Shown piece by piece: positions 6,394 through 14,462 of a DNA stretch of 34,586 nt (the stretch's first letter is position 1; each line of letters opens with the position of its first letter). This DNA comes from a virus. The position numbers and the translations under genes are program-made. The stretch is from positions 1 through 34,586 of the IMG/VR virus record IMGVR_UViG_3300027869_000167; one strand, written 5' to 3'. Under the pieces are notes generated by a model that did no database searches, was not told the DNA's origin, and worked only from the letters and a program-made list of their open reading frames with translations.

Positions 6394-6421
6394 TTGACGG
6401 AAATTGTGAATATTGTATCGT
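6394..6421 (+). promoter_or_regulatory. Candidate promoter for the 6436 operon
   Basis: TTGACG (6394-6399), a 16-nt spacer and TATCGT (6416-6421), 14 nt before the ATG at 6436. It sits in the divergent gap with the minus gene at 5944, where the sequence becomes AT-rich against GC-rich flanks. Confidence 0.35.
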
Positions 6422-6435
6422 GAAATTATTCCACC

Positions 6436-6540
6436 ATGACCGCCAAGAAGTTCAAGGATTCGCTGCGCTTCATCACCATCATTGTGATAGTCGTAACCGC
6501 GGCGGCGATCATCGTCGAGATCATCAAATACGCCGCATAG
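6436..6540 (+). CDS. 34-residue single-span membrane peptide
   Basis: ATG to TAG gives a 34-residue peptide: a basic start (MTAKKFKDSLR), one clean transmembrane helix (FITIIVIVVTAAAIIVEII) and a short tail. It lies behind the candidate promoter at 6394 and 5 nt before the gene at 6546. Charge and length match phage-encoded membrane micropeptides, some of which regulate host enzymes, but no function can be assigned. Confidence 0.5.
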   Translation: MTAKKFKDSLRFITIIVIVVTAAAIIVEIIKYAA

Positions 6541-6545
6541 ATCCA

Positions 6546-7127
6546 ATGCTTAGATTTCTAGGCCGCCGCTGGGCCAAGATCAATTACATATTCCGCCAGG
6601 AGAAAGAAGCCGCCACGAACGAGCTCCTCTCAAAGCTCGCCCTTCGCACGGCCGGTGAGCATCGAGATCTTGCGGCCAAGCTCAGTGCAGATGCCGACAC
6701 GATGGACGCCCGGATCAAAGAAGTTGCAGAGATGGAAGAGGAAGGCTTTTGGGTATGTGAGAACGGGCATGAGGACTCGTCGACAAAGCCGCCATTTCGG
6801 GAATGCGAGGAATGCAGAAGCAAGCCTGGCTCTCCGATTCTTTGCAGCGATTGTTTGAAACGCCGAGATGAAGTCGCTCAAACAGCACCGTTCCGATGCC
6901 ATAACTGCGGCAAACCCGGCGAGTTCATCAAGCGCGACCAGATGTCCGGCCAGGAGAAGTATGAATCCGACAAGGAACGCGGCGAAGCGCAGAAGATGGC
7001 CGATCAGAAACGCGCCCAGGCGAAAGCGGCTGACGAAGACGCCGCGAACAGCGAGAAGACCGCCAGATATTTCCGTGATCTTGCCGAGAGCAACAGGACC
7101 GTCGCCGATCGAGTGCGGCGCCTGTAA
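6546..7127 (+). CDS. Zinc-finger protein between two coiled coils
   Basis: A 193-residue protein: a basic N-terminus (MLRFLGRRWAKINYIFRQ), an Ala/Glu-rich coiled coil to about residue 65, a cysteine block (CENGHEDSS, CEECRSK, LCSDCLKRR, CHNCGKPGE) able to bind about two zinc ions, then a long charged coiled coil to the C-terminus. The frame is open further upstream, but the upstream part overlaps the 34-residue membrane peptide and looks unproteinlike, so the ATG at 6546 was chosen. Probably a structural or nucleic-acid-linked protein. Family not recognised. Confidence 0.6.
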   Translation: MLRFLGRRWAKINYIFRQEKEAATNELLSKLALRTAGEHRDLAAKLSADADTMDARIKEVAEMEEEGFWVCENGHEDSSTKPPFRECEECRSKPGSPILCSDCLKRRDEVAQTAPFRCHNCGKPGEFIKRDQMSGQEKYESDKERGEAQKMADQKRAQAKAADEDAANSEKTARYFRDLAESNRTVADRVRRL

Positions 7128-7135
7128 AGGTCGAA
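7126..7135 (+). promoter_or_regulatory. AAAAGGTCGAA upstream motif, copy 4
   Basis: AAAGGTCGAA, core 28 nt before the ATG at 7157, overlapping the stop codon of the previous gene. Confidence 0.45.
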
Positions 7136-7156
7136 CGAAACCCAATCACCAAAACA

Positions 7157-7357
7157 ATGGCAGATTTTGAAGCAGCACCGGAAGGCGGAATCCGCGAGAA
7201 GGGAACCGCAGCGCCGGCGGGACAGCCTGCAGAGGAAGTGAAGACGGACGCGCCGGCGGAAGAAAACGCGGCCGCGGAGGGAGCAGAGAACACCAGCGAG
7301 GAATCGTCCGACAAGGAAGAATCGAAAGAAGGCCAGGAATCGGAAGGCGAAGAATAA
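7157..7357 (+). CDS. Small, highly acidic disordered protein
   Basis: A 66-residue protein made almost entirely of Glu, Ala, Gly, Ser and Lys (a typical stretch is EENAAAEGAENTSEESSDKE). It has no hydrophobic core and no cysteines, so it is probably disordered. Acidic phage proteins of this kind can mimic DNA or act as chaperones, but nothing here proves that. It starts without a Shine-Dalgarno sequence behind the GGTCGAA motif. Confidence 0.5.
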   Translation: MADFEAAPEGGIREKGTAAPAGQPAEEVKTDAPAEENAAAEGAENTSEESSDKEESKEGQESEGEE

Positions 7358-7363
7358 TCATCA

Positions 7364-7513
7364 AGCCGGGAAGGTGCCACCGCAAGGCCACCGCAGGACC
7401 AATACACGGAAGCCGTTCTAGAGGGTATTTACAGCAGGGCGATTTCAAGCGTACCTGCGCTGCACACCTGCGCGACCGCCCCATCCGTCGGGCAAAGGGG
7501 CTTCCCGGCCTTT
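7364..7513 (+). ncRNA. Candidate structured RNA between converging genes
   Basis: This gap of about 160 nt between the + gene ending at 7357 and the minus gene ending at 7519 has no convincing ORF. Its ends are complementary: GCCGGGAAG (7365-7373) pairs perfectly with CTTCCCGGC (7501-7509). Inside are a tandem near-repeat CCACCGCAAGG/CCACCGCAGG (7377-7397), an ACGG-AAG-CCGT hairpin (7406-7416), GCAGG (7434-7438) pairing with CCTGC (7454-7458), and GCCCC (7478-7482) pairing with GGGGC (7497-7501). The strand is uncertain. I match it to no known RNA family. Confidence 0.3.
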
Positions 7514-7518
7514 AGGCT

Positions 7519-8037
7519 TTAGCGAAAGCTCTCCTCAAGCCGCGCATCTTCGAGGAGCTTGATTTGTCCTTGCAACGCTTCGGCCCCGCCTTGCCAGAAG
7601 CCAATCAGATCCGAAGCCTTTGCATCCTTTTGGAGGCCGCTCCCTTCGCCATTAAAGGCGGCGTAGTCCAATAGCGCATGCCTTCTCTTGACCTCTTCGA
7701 GCGTGTCCGCGTAGATGAAGAGATGCGTCAGGTCATCGATGGAAACATGTTTGACGAACAGTGGATTAGCGAGAGCGCTCGTTATTGCCGCATCCCTGAC
7801 CTCCCCCTCTAGCGGCGCTTTGTCGAGTGTCATCCCAGGACCGGTTATGACAGCCACTTTGGATTTGTTCTCCACAAACTCCAGAGTGACGCTCGTTGCG
7901 ATTGCCCGATAGGTTTCTTTGTCGTGTTGATTGTCCATCCAAGAATTGATAGCAAGGGCAATGAGAAACCCTGAAGCCCCGATCGCCACATCAAGCAATT
8001 TCTTGGACGCTTCGCGCTGCAATTCCTGAAAAGTCAT
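7519..8037 (-). CDS. N-anchored membrane protein, minus-strand cassette
   Basis: A 172-residue protein with a short amphipathic start (MTFQELQREASKKL), one transmembrane helix at about residues 15-33 (LDVAIGASGFLIALAINSW) and a mostly helical soluble domain with LFIYADTLEEVKRRHALLDY. It starts 23 nt from the divergent gene at 8061, so any shared promoter must overlap coding sequence. No clear Shine-Dalgarno sequence is seen, unlike four of the other reversed genes. Function unknown. Confidence 0.6.
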   Translation of the reverse strand: MTFQELQREASKKLLDVAIGASGFLIALAINSWMDNQHDKETYRAIATSVTLEFVENKSKVAVITGPGMTLDKAPLEGEVRDAAITSALANPLFVKHVSIDDLTHLFIYADTLEEVKRRHALLDYAAFNGEGSGLQKDAKASDLIGFWQGGAEALQGQIKLLEDARLEESFR

Positions 8038-8060
8038 AACCCGAACAATACTAAATTTTC

Positions 8061-8252
8061 ATGATCGAACGCTACACCATAAAATTCGGCCCGGCGGTGA
8101 GCCAGAAGGAGCTTGAGAGAATCATCAATACCGGTGATGGCGAATTCCGCTCTGACGACCTCAAGAAGATGAAAGCAAAGATTGAATTCATCGGCCACAT
8201 CGAGGACATCAAAAAAGTATCCGAGACGTTGAAGAATCTATCAAGGGCGTAG
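8061..8252 (+). CDS. Small helical protein, unknown function
   Basis: A 63-residue soluble protein rich in Lys, Glu and Ile, with segments like SQKELERIINTGDGEF and a C-terminal helix HIEDIKKVSETLKNL. It starts in an AT-rich, Shine-Dalgarno-free context. It lies between the reversed gene at 7519 and the gene at 8301. Family not recognised. Confidence 0.5.
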   Translation: MIERYTIKFGPAVSQKELERIINTGDGEFRSDDLKKMKAKIEFIGHIEDIKKVSETLKNLSRA

Positions 8253-8300
8253 AATTTAAGCAGGGTTTACGGTGAATCCTTGCTCTGAGGAGATCACAGC

Positions 8301-8612
8301 GTGCAAGAAGAACTGAAAGGTCGGGGAGTGCTGCGAACGGGGCATCCAGGCGCCATCGAATGGCAGGTAACGTACCATTTTGTAATTTCGACCGTCCTCT
8401 TGGAGAAGGGAGGATTCCCCCCTGTTGCGGTGAGTTCTCACTCTTTAGGGAGCGTATCCGAGTTGAATGGTAAGGATATTCCCATAGGGCATTATCAACT
8501 GGTCGCTGAGGGCGGTGAGATTCTGCGTGTGAAGAATCTCGGCCTTGGTAAATGGACGATCCTCGCGCCGTCCTATTTGTGCGCTGCTGCCGCAAAGATA
8601 AGCCATGCATAG
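8301..8612 (+). CDS. Small beta-rich protein with strong ribosome site
   Basis: A 103-residue protein starting with GTG behind GAGGAG (8287-8292, 8 nt away), one of the few good Shine-Dalgarno sequences on the + strand. The core reads as beta strands (GAIEWQVTYHFVIST, IGHYQLVAEGGEILRVKNLG, KWTILAPS). Its last 40 nt overlap the 3' end of the reversed gene at 8573. Signal type and base composition group it with the acquired cassettes rather than the structural genes. Function unknown. Confidence 0.6.
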   Translation: MQEELKGRGVLRTGHPGAIEWQVTYHFVISTVLLEKGGFPPVAVSSHSLGSVSELNGKDIPIGHYQLVAEGGEILRVKNLGLGKWTILAPSYLCAAAAKISHA

Positions 8613-9070
8613 CCAACGCAGAAGCAGGCGAGACCAGAAAAGGCGAGGACTCGGTTGCGAATATATTGCAAGCGCGTGTGACCCTTTTTTAACTTGTAGG
8701 CTTCGTAGTTCAACGTGAGAAGCGTCATGAACGTTAGGGCATAGAAGATGCTCGTCGCGAGGAGAAAGAGTGGAGCGGCAAGATAGTCCGGAAGTGAAGG
8801 CGCAACGGGCGCGCAAGGCGCTTGGGTTCCCGGTTGAGAGTGTCCCAGGGCGGATGCTCCGACAATCAAGACGATGCCTCCGGTCGCCAAGCCGACAACG
8901 AACTTTGCCAGATCGATATAGATACTTAGAAAAGGTAGGAAGTCGAATTTGCCGTTCTGTTTGTCGAATTTCGGCTTGTAACCTTTTGGCACTCGAATCC
9001 ACACAATGCACGATGTCACAACTAAAACGGCCACTCCTCCCGCGATCCCTCGCCATCCCATTAGCTGCAT
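8573..9070 (-). CDS. Four-span membrane protein, minus-strand cassette
   Basis: A 165-residue protein with four predicted transmembrane helices at about residues 6-27, 50-74, 95-121 and 141-162 (for example VAVLVVTSCIVWIRV and FLLATSIFYALTFMTLLTL). Starts at 9070 and 9061 are possible, and the frame is open to a TTG at 9160 that would overlap the small terminase start. No Shine-Dalgarno sequence marks any of them, so the start is uncertain. It lies immediately before the packaging genes in opposite orientation. Function unknown; superinfection exclusion is one possibility. Confidence 0.6.
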   Translation of the reverse strand: MQLMGWRGIAGGVAVLVVTSCIVWIRVPKGYKPKFDKQNGKFDFLPFLSIYIDLAKFVVGLATGGIVLIVGASALGHSQPGTQAPCAPVAPSLPDYLAAPLFLLATSIFYALTFMTLLTLNYEAYKLKKGHTRLQYIRNRVLAFSGLACFCVGYAWLIFAAAAHK

Positions 9071-9150
9071 GCCAGATAATAACCCGTTTCGCAACGTATG
9101 GCGCTTTTTAAAGAATTCGCTATTGTTAAGAAAACCCTCCGCATTCTTCC

Positions 9151-9675
9151 ATGCCCACAATCAGCAAGGAAAAGAAGCAGTACCTCGTCGCTCGCGTGCG
9201 CTCCGTGCTCGCCCAGGATCACCAGATCGGTCTTGACGACCTCGCCGATCGCCTGGACCGTGAGTACGGTATCCGTATCGAACGGCACTATCTGTCCGGC
9301 ATTGTCCGCAAGCTCTACGCCGAACGCACCCGGCGCGCCGATCATCAGACGCTGAACTATGCCCTCGCCGCCTTTGAGGACTCAATGACGCAGGTCGTCC
9401 GCGTCGCATGGGAGATTGCGAACGACCAGTTCGCCCGCAAGCAGGACCGTGTCATGGCCCTCCGTGAGATCCGCGAAGCACACAGCGCAGTTTTCGAAAA
9501 GCTCTTCGACGCCGGCGTTTTCGAGCGCAAGCTCGGCACCCTCGACGCCACGATCCGCAACACCCCGCTCCCGCCTGAACGCAAGGAAGCTATCCGGTCC
9601 GTCTTTGAAAACTGGGGATTGTTGGAAGCCCCGAAGGAGGATGCCACAGGAGTTAATACCAAAGGATCTAACTGA
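9151..9675 (+). CDS. terS: Terminase small subunit
   Basis: A 174-residue helical protein directly before the large terminase. The first 60 residues (KKQYLVARVRSVLAQDHQIG, LDDLADRLDREYGIRIERHY) look like a DNA-binding winged helix or helix-turn-helix. The middle is a long helical oligomerisation region and the C-terminus is short and disordered. Small terminases recognise the packaging site and regulate the large subunit. The call rests on position, size and layout, since these proteins diverge fast. It overlaps the large subunit by 35 nt. Confidence 0.7.
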   Translation: MPTISKEKKQYLVARVRSVLAQDHQIGLDDLADRLDREYGIRIERHYLSGIVRKLYAERTRRADHQTLNYALAAFEDSMTQVVRVAWEIANDQFARKQDRVMALREIREAHSAVFEKLFDAGVFERKLGTLDATIRNTPLPPERKEAIRSVFENWGLLEAPKEDATGVNTKGSN

Positions 9676-11086
9676 TTATCAGTTTGATAATTACGAGGCG
9701 AGAAAAGAGAGCAGGAAACACCTGCTCGGCTTTTCGCTGATCTACCTCACCGGATACTTCACCGACCCACCGGCCACGTTCCACGCACAGCTTGTCCACG
9801 CCCTCCAGGAGGAATCGGAGCGTCGCGTGCTGATCCTGGGCTTCCGTGGTTCGGGCAAGTCCACGTTCGGCTCTTTGGCCCTCCCGCTCTGGGCCGCGCT
9901 CGAATACCCGGAAAAATATCCCTTCATCATCCTCGTCGCCGATTCGTCCCGCCAGGCGACGCTCAACATCTCTGCGATCAAGCACGAGCTCGAAACGAAC
10001 AATCTCATCAAGCAGGACTATGGCGAGATCAAGGGGAACGTGATCGAGGACTTCACGCTCCAGGGTGAGGGCGAGGAGTGGCAGAAGCAGAACATCGTGC
10101 TCTCGAACGGCGTTCGCATCTTGGCCCGGTCCCGCGGCCAGAAGGTGCGCGGACTGCGCCATCTCCAGTACCGCCCGAAGCTGATCGTCGTGGACGACCC
10201 AGAGGACGGCGAATGGGTCCGGACGAAGGAAAACCGTGACAAGACCGATCGCTGGCTTCATTCGGAGATCATGCCGGGCCTCGACGCCCGGAAGGGAAAG
10301 CTCGTCGTCATCGGGAACCTGCTGCACATGGATGCGCTCTTGTCGCGATTGCGCGCGCCGGGTACCGGATTCAAAGTTCTTGAATTCCCGCTCATCGATA
10401 AGGATGGCAGATGCACATGGCCCGCGATGTATCCCACCGAGCAAAGCCTCAGGGACAAAGAACGCGACATGGGCGCGATCCCCTGGCAGCGCGAGATGCT
10501 CTTGAAGATCGTTGCGGACGACGAAGCGATCGTGAAGCCCGAGGACATCCACTACTACGACGAGCGGCCGGCAGGCGTCGCAGCCATCAAGGGCCATGGC
10601 ATCGATCTTGCGATTTCACAGAAGGAAGGAGCGGACTTTACCGCAATCGTGAGCGGGGAAGTGTTCTACGTGGACAGCGCGCCGAAGATCTATGTCCGGG
10701 CGCATCCGTACAACGAGCATGTGACGTTCCACAACTTCCTGCAGAAGGTCAGGAATATTCCGGGGGAACTCGGCGGCGCGAACCTGTTCTTCGTGGAGGA
10801 TGTTGCCTACCAGAAAGCCGCGATCCAGGAGATGGAGCGCGCGCTCCTGCCTGTCGTCCCGATGAAACCACAGGGCGACAAGCGGGCACGGCTGCAGGTT
10901 GTGGCGCCGTACATCAAGAACGGCACGGTGCTATTCCCGCGCGCCGGGTGCGAGGAACTCTTGGGGCAGATGTTCAACTTGGGAGTGGAGAGTCACGACG
11001 ACTTGAACGATGCGCTAGTGTACCTACTGCAGGGACTCGTCAGTCAGGGATTGGAGCTTCCGAAGATTCACTGGATCGAGGCGTAG
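9641..11086 (+). CDS. terL: Terminase large subunit
   Basis: A 481-residue packaging motor and nuclease. The ATPase shows Walker A GFRGSGKST (residues 67-75) and Walker B LIVVDDPED (181-189). The RNase H-like nuclease shows GIDLAISQKEGAD (Asp322), FFVEDVAYQ (Glu386, Asp387) and SHDDLNDALVY (Asp453, 454 and 457). The frame is open to 9416, but the ATG at 9641 gives the normal length and avoids a Ser/Arg-rich false N-terminus. AAGGAGG abuts this ATG with no spacer, so coupling to the small subunit is more likely than direct initiation. Its 3' end overlaps the reversed gene at 11040 by 47 nt. Confidence 0.93.
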   Translation: MPQELIPKDLTDYQFDNYEARKESRKHLLGFSLIYLTGYFTDPPATFHAQLVHALQEESERRVLILGFRGSGKSTFGSLALPLWAALEYPEKYPFIILVADSSRQATLNISAIKHELETNNLIKQDYGEIKGNVIEDFTLQGEGEEWQKQNIVLSNGVRILARSRGQKVRGLRHLQYRPKLIVVDDPEDGEWVRTKENRDKTDRWLHSEIMPGLDARKGKLVVIGNLLHMDALLSRLRAPGTGFKVLEFPLIDKDGRCTWPAMYPTEQSLRDKERDMGAIPWQREMLLKIVADDEAIVKPEDIHYYDERPAGVAAIKGHGIDLAISQKEGADFTAIVSGEVFYVDSAPKIYVRAHPYNEHVTFHNFLQKVRNIPGELGGANLFFVEDVAYQKAAIQEMERALLPVVPMKPQGDKRARLQVVAPYIKNGTVLFPRAGCEELLGQMFNLGVESHDDLNDALVYLLQGLVSQGLELPKIHWIEA

Positions 11087-11678
11087 GTAGTGGCTCAAAC
11101 CCAAGTTCCTTTCGAATCGCATCCTGCGCGGCGGCATGAGTGCTAAGGAATTCACTTTCTGACTTATCGTAGGTACCCCGCTTTTTGTTACAAGTAGCGG
11201 TCACGATGTTTCTCGCTAGTGATCCGAAGCGCCTAAACGAGACGATCAGCGGTTCTTCGCAAATAACGCCTATGAGCACTCTGGTCTCTTCATATTCCAT
11301 AGACGCTTTCTGCCACTTGTCCATGGATTCGAGTCTTTCCTTCTCCCAATTCACATTGGGATTGTCGAAAGAAACTTCATATATAGAGACCAACGTGAGG
11401 GCCGCGTCATCTAGTTGAGCGAGTCTCTTGGCGGCGTTGAATAGAATGTCGCGTTTCAATTCCCATCTCTTTTGCTGATTCCACATATCGTCGGAAATCT
11501 TCGCTTCGATCTCCTTTGTCGCCTGTGTTGTCCGTTTCTGCTCCGCCAAGAGCCTTTCGAAGTCCTCATGAGTTGCAAGGTTATCGCCCTTCTTTCTCAT
11601 ATAGGTCCCAAAGAACCCGCCAAACCACCCGCCTATCAACGTAAGCGCGGCAATAATCAGTCCTTCAATTGTCCCCAT
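11040..11678 (-). CDS. N-anchored membrane protein with coiled coil, minus-strand cassette
   Basis: A 212-residue protein with one transmembrane helix at about residues 4-25 (IEGLIIAALTLIGGWFGGFF), a coiled-coil stretch (HEDFERLLAEQKRTTQATKE), a helical cytoplasmic domain and a Pro/Ser/Glu tail. The ATG at 11678 has GGGAG 10 nt upstream. A longer frame reaches 12074 but is antisense to the gene at 11721. Local GC is about 47% by hand count at 11281-11340. It interrupts the terminase and portal genes, so it is cargo rather than part of packaging. Confidence 0.65.
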   Translation of the reverse strand: MGTIEGLIIAALTLIGGWFGGFFGTYMRKKGDNLATHEDFERLLAEQKRTTQATKEIEAKISDDMWNQQKRWELKRDILFNAAKRLAQLDDAALTLVSIYEVSFDNPNVNWEKERLESMDKWQKASMEYEETRVLIGVICEEPLIVSFRRFGSLARNIVTATCNKKRGTYDKSESEFLSTHAAAQDAIRKELGFEPLPTPRSSESSEAPIPD

Positions 11679-11720
11679 AGCTTTTTTCTCCCGATTTACT
11701 ACACTGAGGATAATCCCTAC

Positions 11721-12113
11721 ATGCAAGCGCTCAAGGCCACCGAGGCCCGTGAGATCAATAAAGCGGACATCACCGAGGCGGAAACGCTCGTGTTTGAAGG
11801 CCGCGTCCTTTCGCAGACCGGGAAGCAGACGATGCAGCCCGGCGAGTTCTATTACCGCACGACGTTTGTTCCGGTGTGGCTGAAACCGAGCTGGATCAAG
11901 CGGCTGTTCGGCGCCGAGCCCGAAATGACCCTCCAGGGTGTTGACACGATCGTGATTGCGTGTCCGTACTGCTCTACGCCACTCATGACCACGTCCGGTC
12001 ACACTGTCGAGCACAGATCTCCGCTCACCATCTCCCGCGAAATCAGCTGCCCTTATGCGCCGGATGCGCCGCACTCGTTCAAGGTCGTCGACGGAACAAT
12101 CATCGCCGCCTAG
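11721..12113 (+). CDS. Small protein with CPYC motif, between terminase and portal
   Basis: A 130-residue protein: residues 1-75 beta-rich (TEAETLVFEGRVLS, EFYYRTTFVPVWLK), then CPYCSTPLMTTSGH and a later ISCPYAPD, suggesting a zinc-bound C-terminal part with one ligand uncertain. The frame is open upstream, but the ATG at 11721 is the first that is not antisense to the neighbour, with a weak GAGGA before it. It abuts the portal gene (TAG then ATG). Role unknown; position suggests head assembly or packaging. Confidence 0.55.
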   Translation: MQALKATEAREINKADITEAETLVFEGRVLSQTGKQTMQPGEFYYRTTFVPVWLKPSWIKRLFGAEPEMTLQGVDTIVIACPYCSTPLMTTSGHTVEHRSPLTISREISCPYAPDAPHSFKVVDGTIIAA

Positions 12114-14462
12114 ATGGCATCACCCTCCCTCAACTCCAAGGGCAAGCCGAGCTGGCCGATAAGGGCCATCAAGGGAATCTTCCGATCGCGCATCGATCCC
12201 GAGACCTACGAACAGTCCCAGGGCATCACGATGACGAGATATGGTCTCGTGAAGTCTGCCGGCGGGAAGTTCGGCGAGATCGACACCGGCGGCAATCAGT
12301 TTGCCATCGAGCGACCTGGCGGCGGCCATCACATCGATCCGGAGAAAGCGCTCGCGAACAACCGCGGCTACGTGTACGCCGCGGTGAACGCGAAGGCGCG
12401 CGAAGTGCAGAACATCGACTTCCGGCTCTTCGAAGTGGACGGCGAGGATCACAACGAGAAAGAGCAGCACCCGCTCCTCGATCTCTTGGACGGCGTGAAT
12501 CCGGACATGATCGGGTCGGAGCTCAAGTACCTCACGTCGTCGCACCTCGACCTTGTGGGAAATTGCTATTGGCTCCTCACCGATTCGAAGGGCAATCCGG
12601 TCAAAGGCGATCTCGACAAGCCGGAGGCGATCTATCTGCTCGACCCGTCGCGGGTGCATCCCGTGATCGACAAGAATAACTTCCCCTACCACATCGTTGG
12701 CTACAAGATGAAGCTCGAAACGCGGAACGTCATGTTCGATCCCGCGTGCATCATCCACTTCCGCTCGCCCGATCCGATGAACTTTTACGAGGGCCGCGGC
12801 ATCGTCCAGGCCGGCGCAGAGTTCATCGACAACGACAACTATGCGATGGAGTTCAACCGGAAGTTCTTCGTGAACGGCGCGCGGCCGGCAGGGTTCCTCG
12901 AAACCGAGATGGTGTCCGAGACGCAGGTTGAGTCCCTGAAGATCGGTTTCATGGACGTGCACGGCGGCATCGACAACATGCAGCGCATCGGCGTCTTGCC
13001 GAAAGGCGTGAAATGGGCGCCGGCGGGTTCGAGCCCGAAGGACATGGACTTCAAGAACCTGTCCGAAGACATGCGCGACCGCATCCTTGCCTTGTTCGGC
13101 GTGTCAAAGACGATCCTCGGGACCGCGGAATCGGACACGAACCGTGCAACGGCGGAGACGGCCGACTACGTCTTTTCGAAGCGCGTCGTGAAGCCGCACA
13201 TGCAGCGCATCTGCGATTTCCTGAATGAGAAGCTCGTGCCGCGCTACGGGGACGATCTCTACATCAGCTTCATTGATCCGGTTCCGGAAGACCGCGGCGC
13301 ACGGACTACGGAGATGTCAGCGGCGGTGGGAAGCCAGCCGGTGCTCACGATCAACGAGGCGCGCGACGAGTTCATGGGCTTGGGACCCGTCGAAGGCGGC
13401 GATCAGCTCATGGCGCCGAGCACGATGGCCCCGGTGGGTGAGCCGACAGGCGACGGCGACGTGGCGCCCGAGGCGGCAGGAGGCGAGGAAGCCGGCAAGC
13501 GGTACCGCAAAGCGATCGAAGCGAAGGTGCAGAAAGCAGCGAACGGCCAACGCGTCGCGTTCCGGCCGGCTCGGACCAAGCTCACAAGCCGCGCAAAAGC
13601 TCGTTCCGAAATGGCGAAGTCGCTCACGGAAACCATCAAGGAGAAGCTCCAGAAAAGCCTCGCCGTAAAGAAATTCGAATCCACAAAGGCAGAGGACGAG
13701 GCGCGGTGGAAAGAATGGAGCGACTACACGGAAGAGGCGGAGAAAGACATCGCGGCGACGATCCGGAAGATCAACGCCGAGCAGAAGAAGGAAGTGCTCG
13801 CGAATCTCCCGCACGCGATCAACAAGGCGATCGATCCAAAGGATCTGTTCAGCGTCGAGAAATGGATCTCCATTACGACCGACGCCATGACGCCCATCAT
13901 GGAGACGCTCTTCGACCACCAGGCGCGCGCCGCTGCGGCCGAGATCGGCAAGCCGGAGCTCAATCCGTTCAACGACACCACGCGCGCGGCGGTGAAGCGT
14001 TCCGTCCAAATGATGTCCGAGAGCTACCAGCAGACGACGCTCACGGTGCTCGAAACGAAGATCAACGACGGGTTGCAGGCTGGCGCGCCGCTGCCGGACA
14101 TCGCGAAGACCGTGGAGGAGATCTACGAATGGAGCGACGAGAAGCGCGCCGCGACGGTCGCAAAGACCGAGTCGTTCAGGACAGCGAACGATGCTCTGAA
14201 AACCGCATGGAAACAGTCTGGCGTCGTGAAGACCGTTCGGTGGTATACGAGCGAACTGCCGAACGTGTGTGCTATATGCCTCGCTCTTAATGGACGGGAG
14301 ATCGGAATCGATGACGTGTTCTTCAAAAATGGTGAATCGTTCTCTGCCGAAGATGCAGACGGTACGACTCACTCAATGACGTTTGAGTATGGCGATGTAG
14401 AAGCACCTCCCGCTCATCCGCTCTGTGCGTGTTTTATTAGGCCCTCCACTGTCCAAATATGA
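12114..14462 (+). CDS. Portal protein fused to a MuF head-morphogenesis domain
   Basis: A 782-residue fusion. Residues about 40-420 are an HK97-type portal, the ring through which DNA enters the head (for example DPMNFYEGRG and FGVSKTILGTAE). A charged helical linker follows. From about 680 comes a Mu gpF-like domain: VAKTESFRTAND, then RWYTSELPNVCAICLALNG (Cys719, Cys722) and HPLCACF (His768, Cys771, Cys773). These are separate genes in most phages. Hand-counted GC drops from about 65% (14041-14160) to 45-52% over 14281-14460, just before the HNH gene, and codon choice changes with it, suggesting a tract replaced when that gene arrived. Confidence 0.9.
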   Translation: MASPSLNSKGKPSWPIRAIKGIFRSRIDPETYEQSQGITMTRYGLVKSAGGKFGEIDTGGNQFAIERPGGGHHIDPEKALANNRGYVYAAVNAKAREVQNIDFRLFEVDGEDHNEKEQHPLLDLLDGVNPDMIGSELKYLTSSHLDLVGNCYWLLTDSKGNPVKGDLDKPEAIYLLDPSRVHPVIDKNNFPYHIVGYKMKLETRNVMFDPACIIHFRSPDPMNFYEGRGIVQAGAEFIDNDNYAMEFNRKFFVNGARPAGFLETEMVSETQVESLKIGFMDVHGGIDNMQRIGVLPKGVKWAPAGSSPKDMDFKNLSEDMRDRILALFGVSKTILGTAESDTNRATAETADYVFSKRVVKPHMQRICDFLNEKLVPRYGDDLYISFIDPVPEDRGARTTEMSAAVGSQPVLTINEARDEFMGLGPVEGGDQLMAPSTMAPVGEPTGDGDVAPEAAGGEEAGKRYRKAIEAKVQKAANGQRVAFRPARTKLTSRAKARSEMAKSLTETIKEKLQKSLAVKKFESTKAEDEARWKEWSDYTEEAEKDIAATIRKINAEQKKEVLANLPHAINKAIDPKDLFSVEKWISITTDAMTPIMETLFDHQARAAAAEIGKPELNPFNDTTRAAVKRSVQMMSESYQQTTLTVLETKINDGLQAGAPLPDIAKTVEEIYEWSDEKRAATVAKTESFRTANDALKTAWKQSGVVKTVRWYTSELPNVCAICLALNGREIGIDDVFFKNGESFSAEDADGTTHSMTFEYGDVEAPPAHPLCACFIRPSTVQI

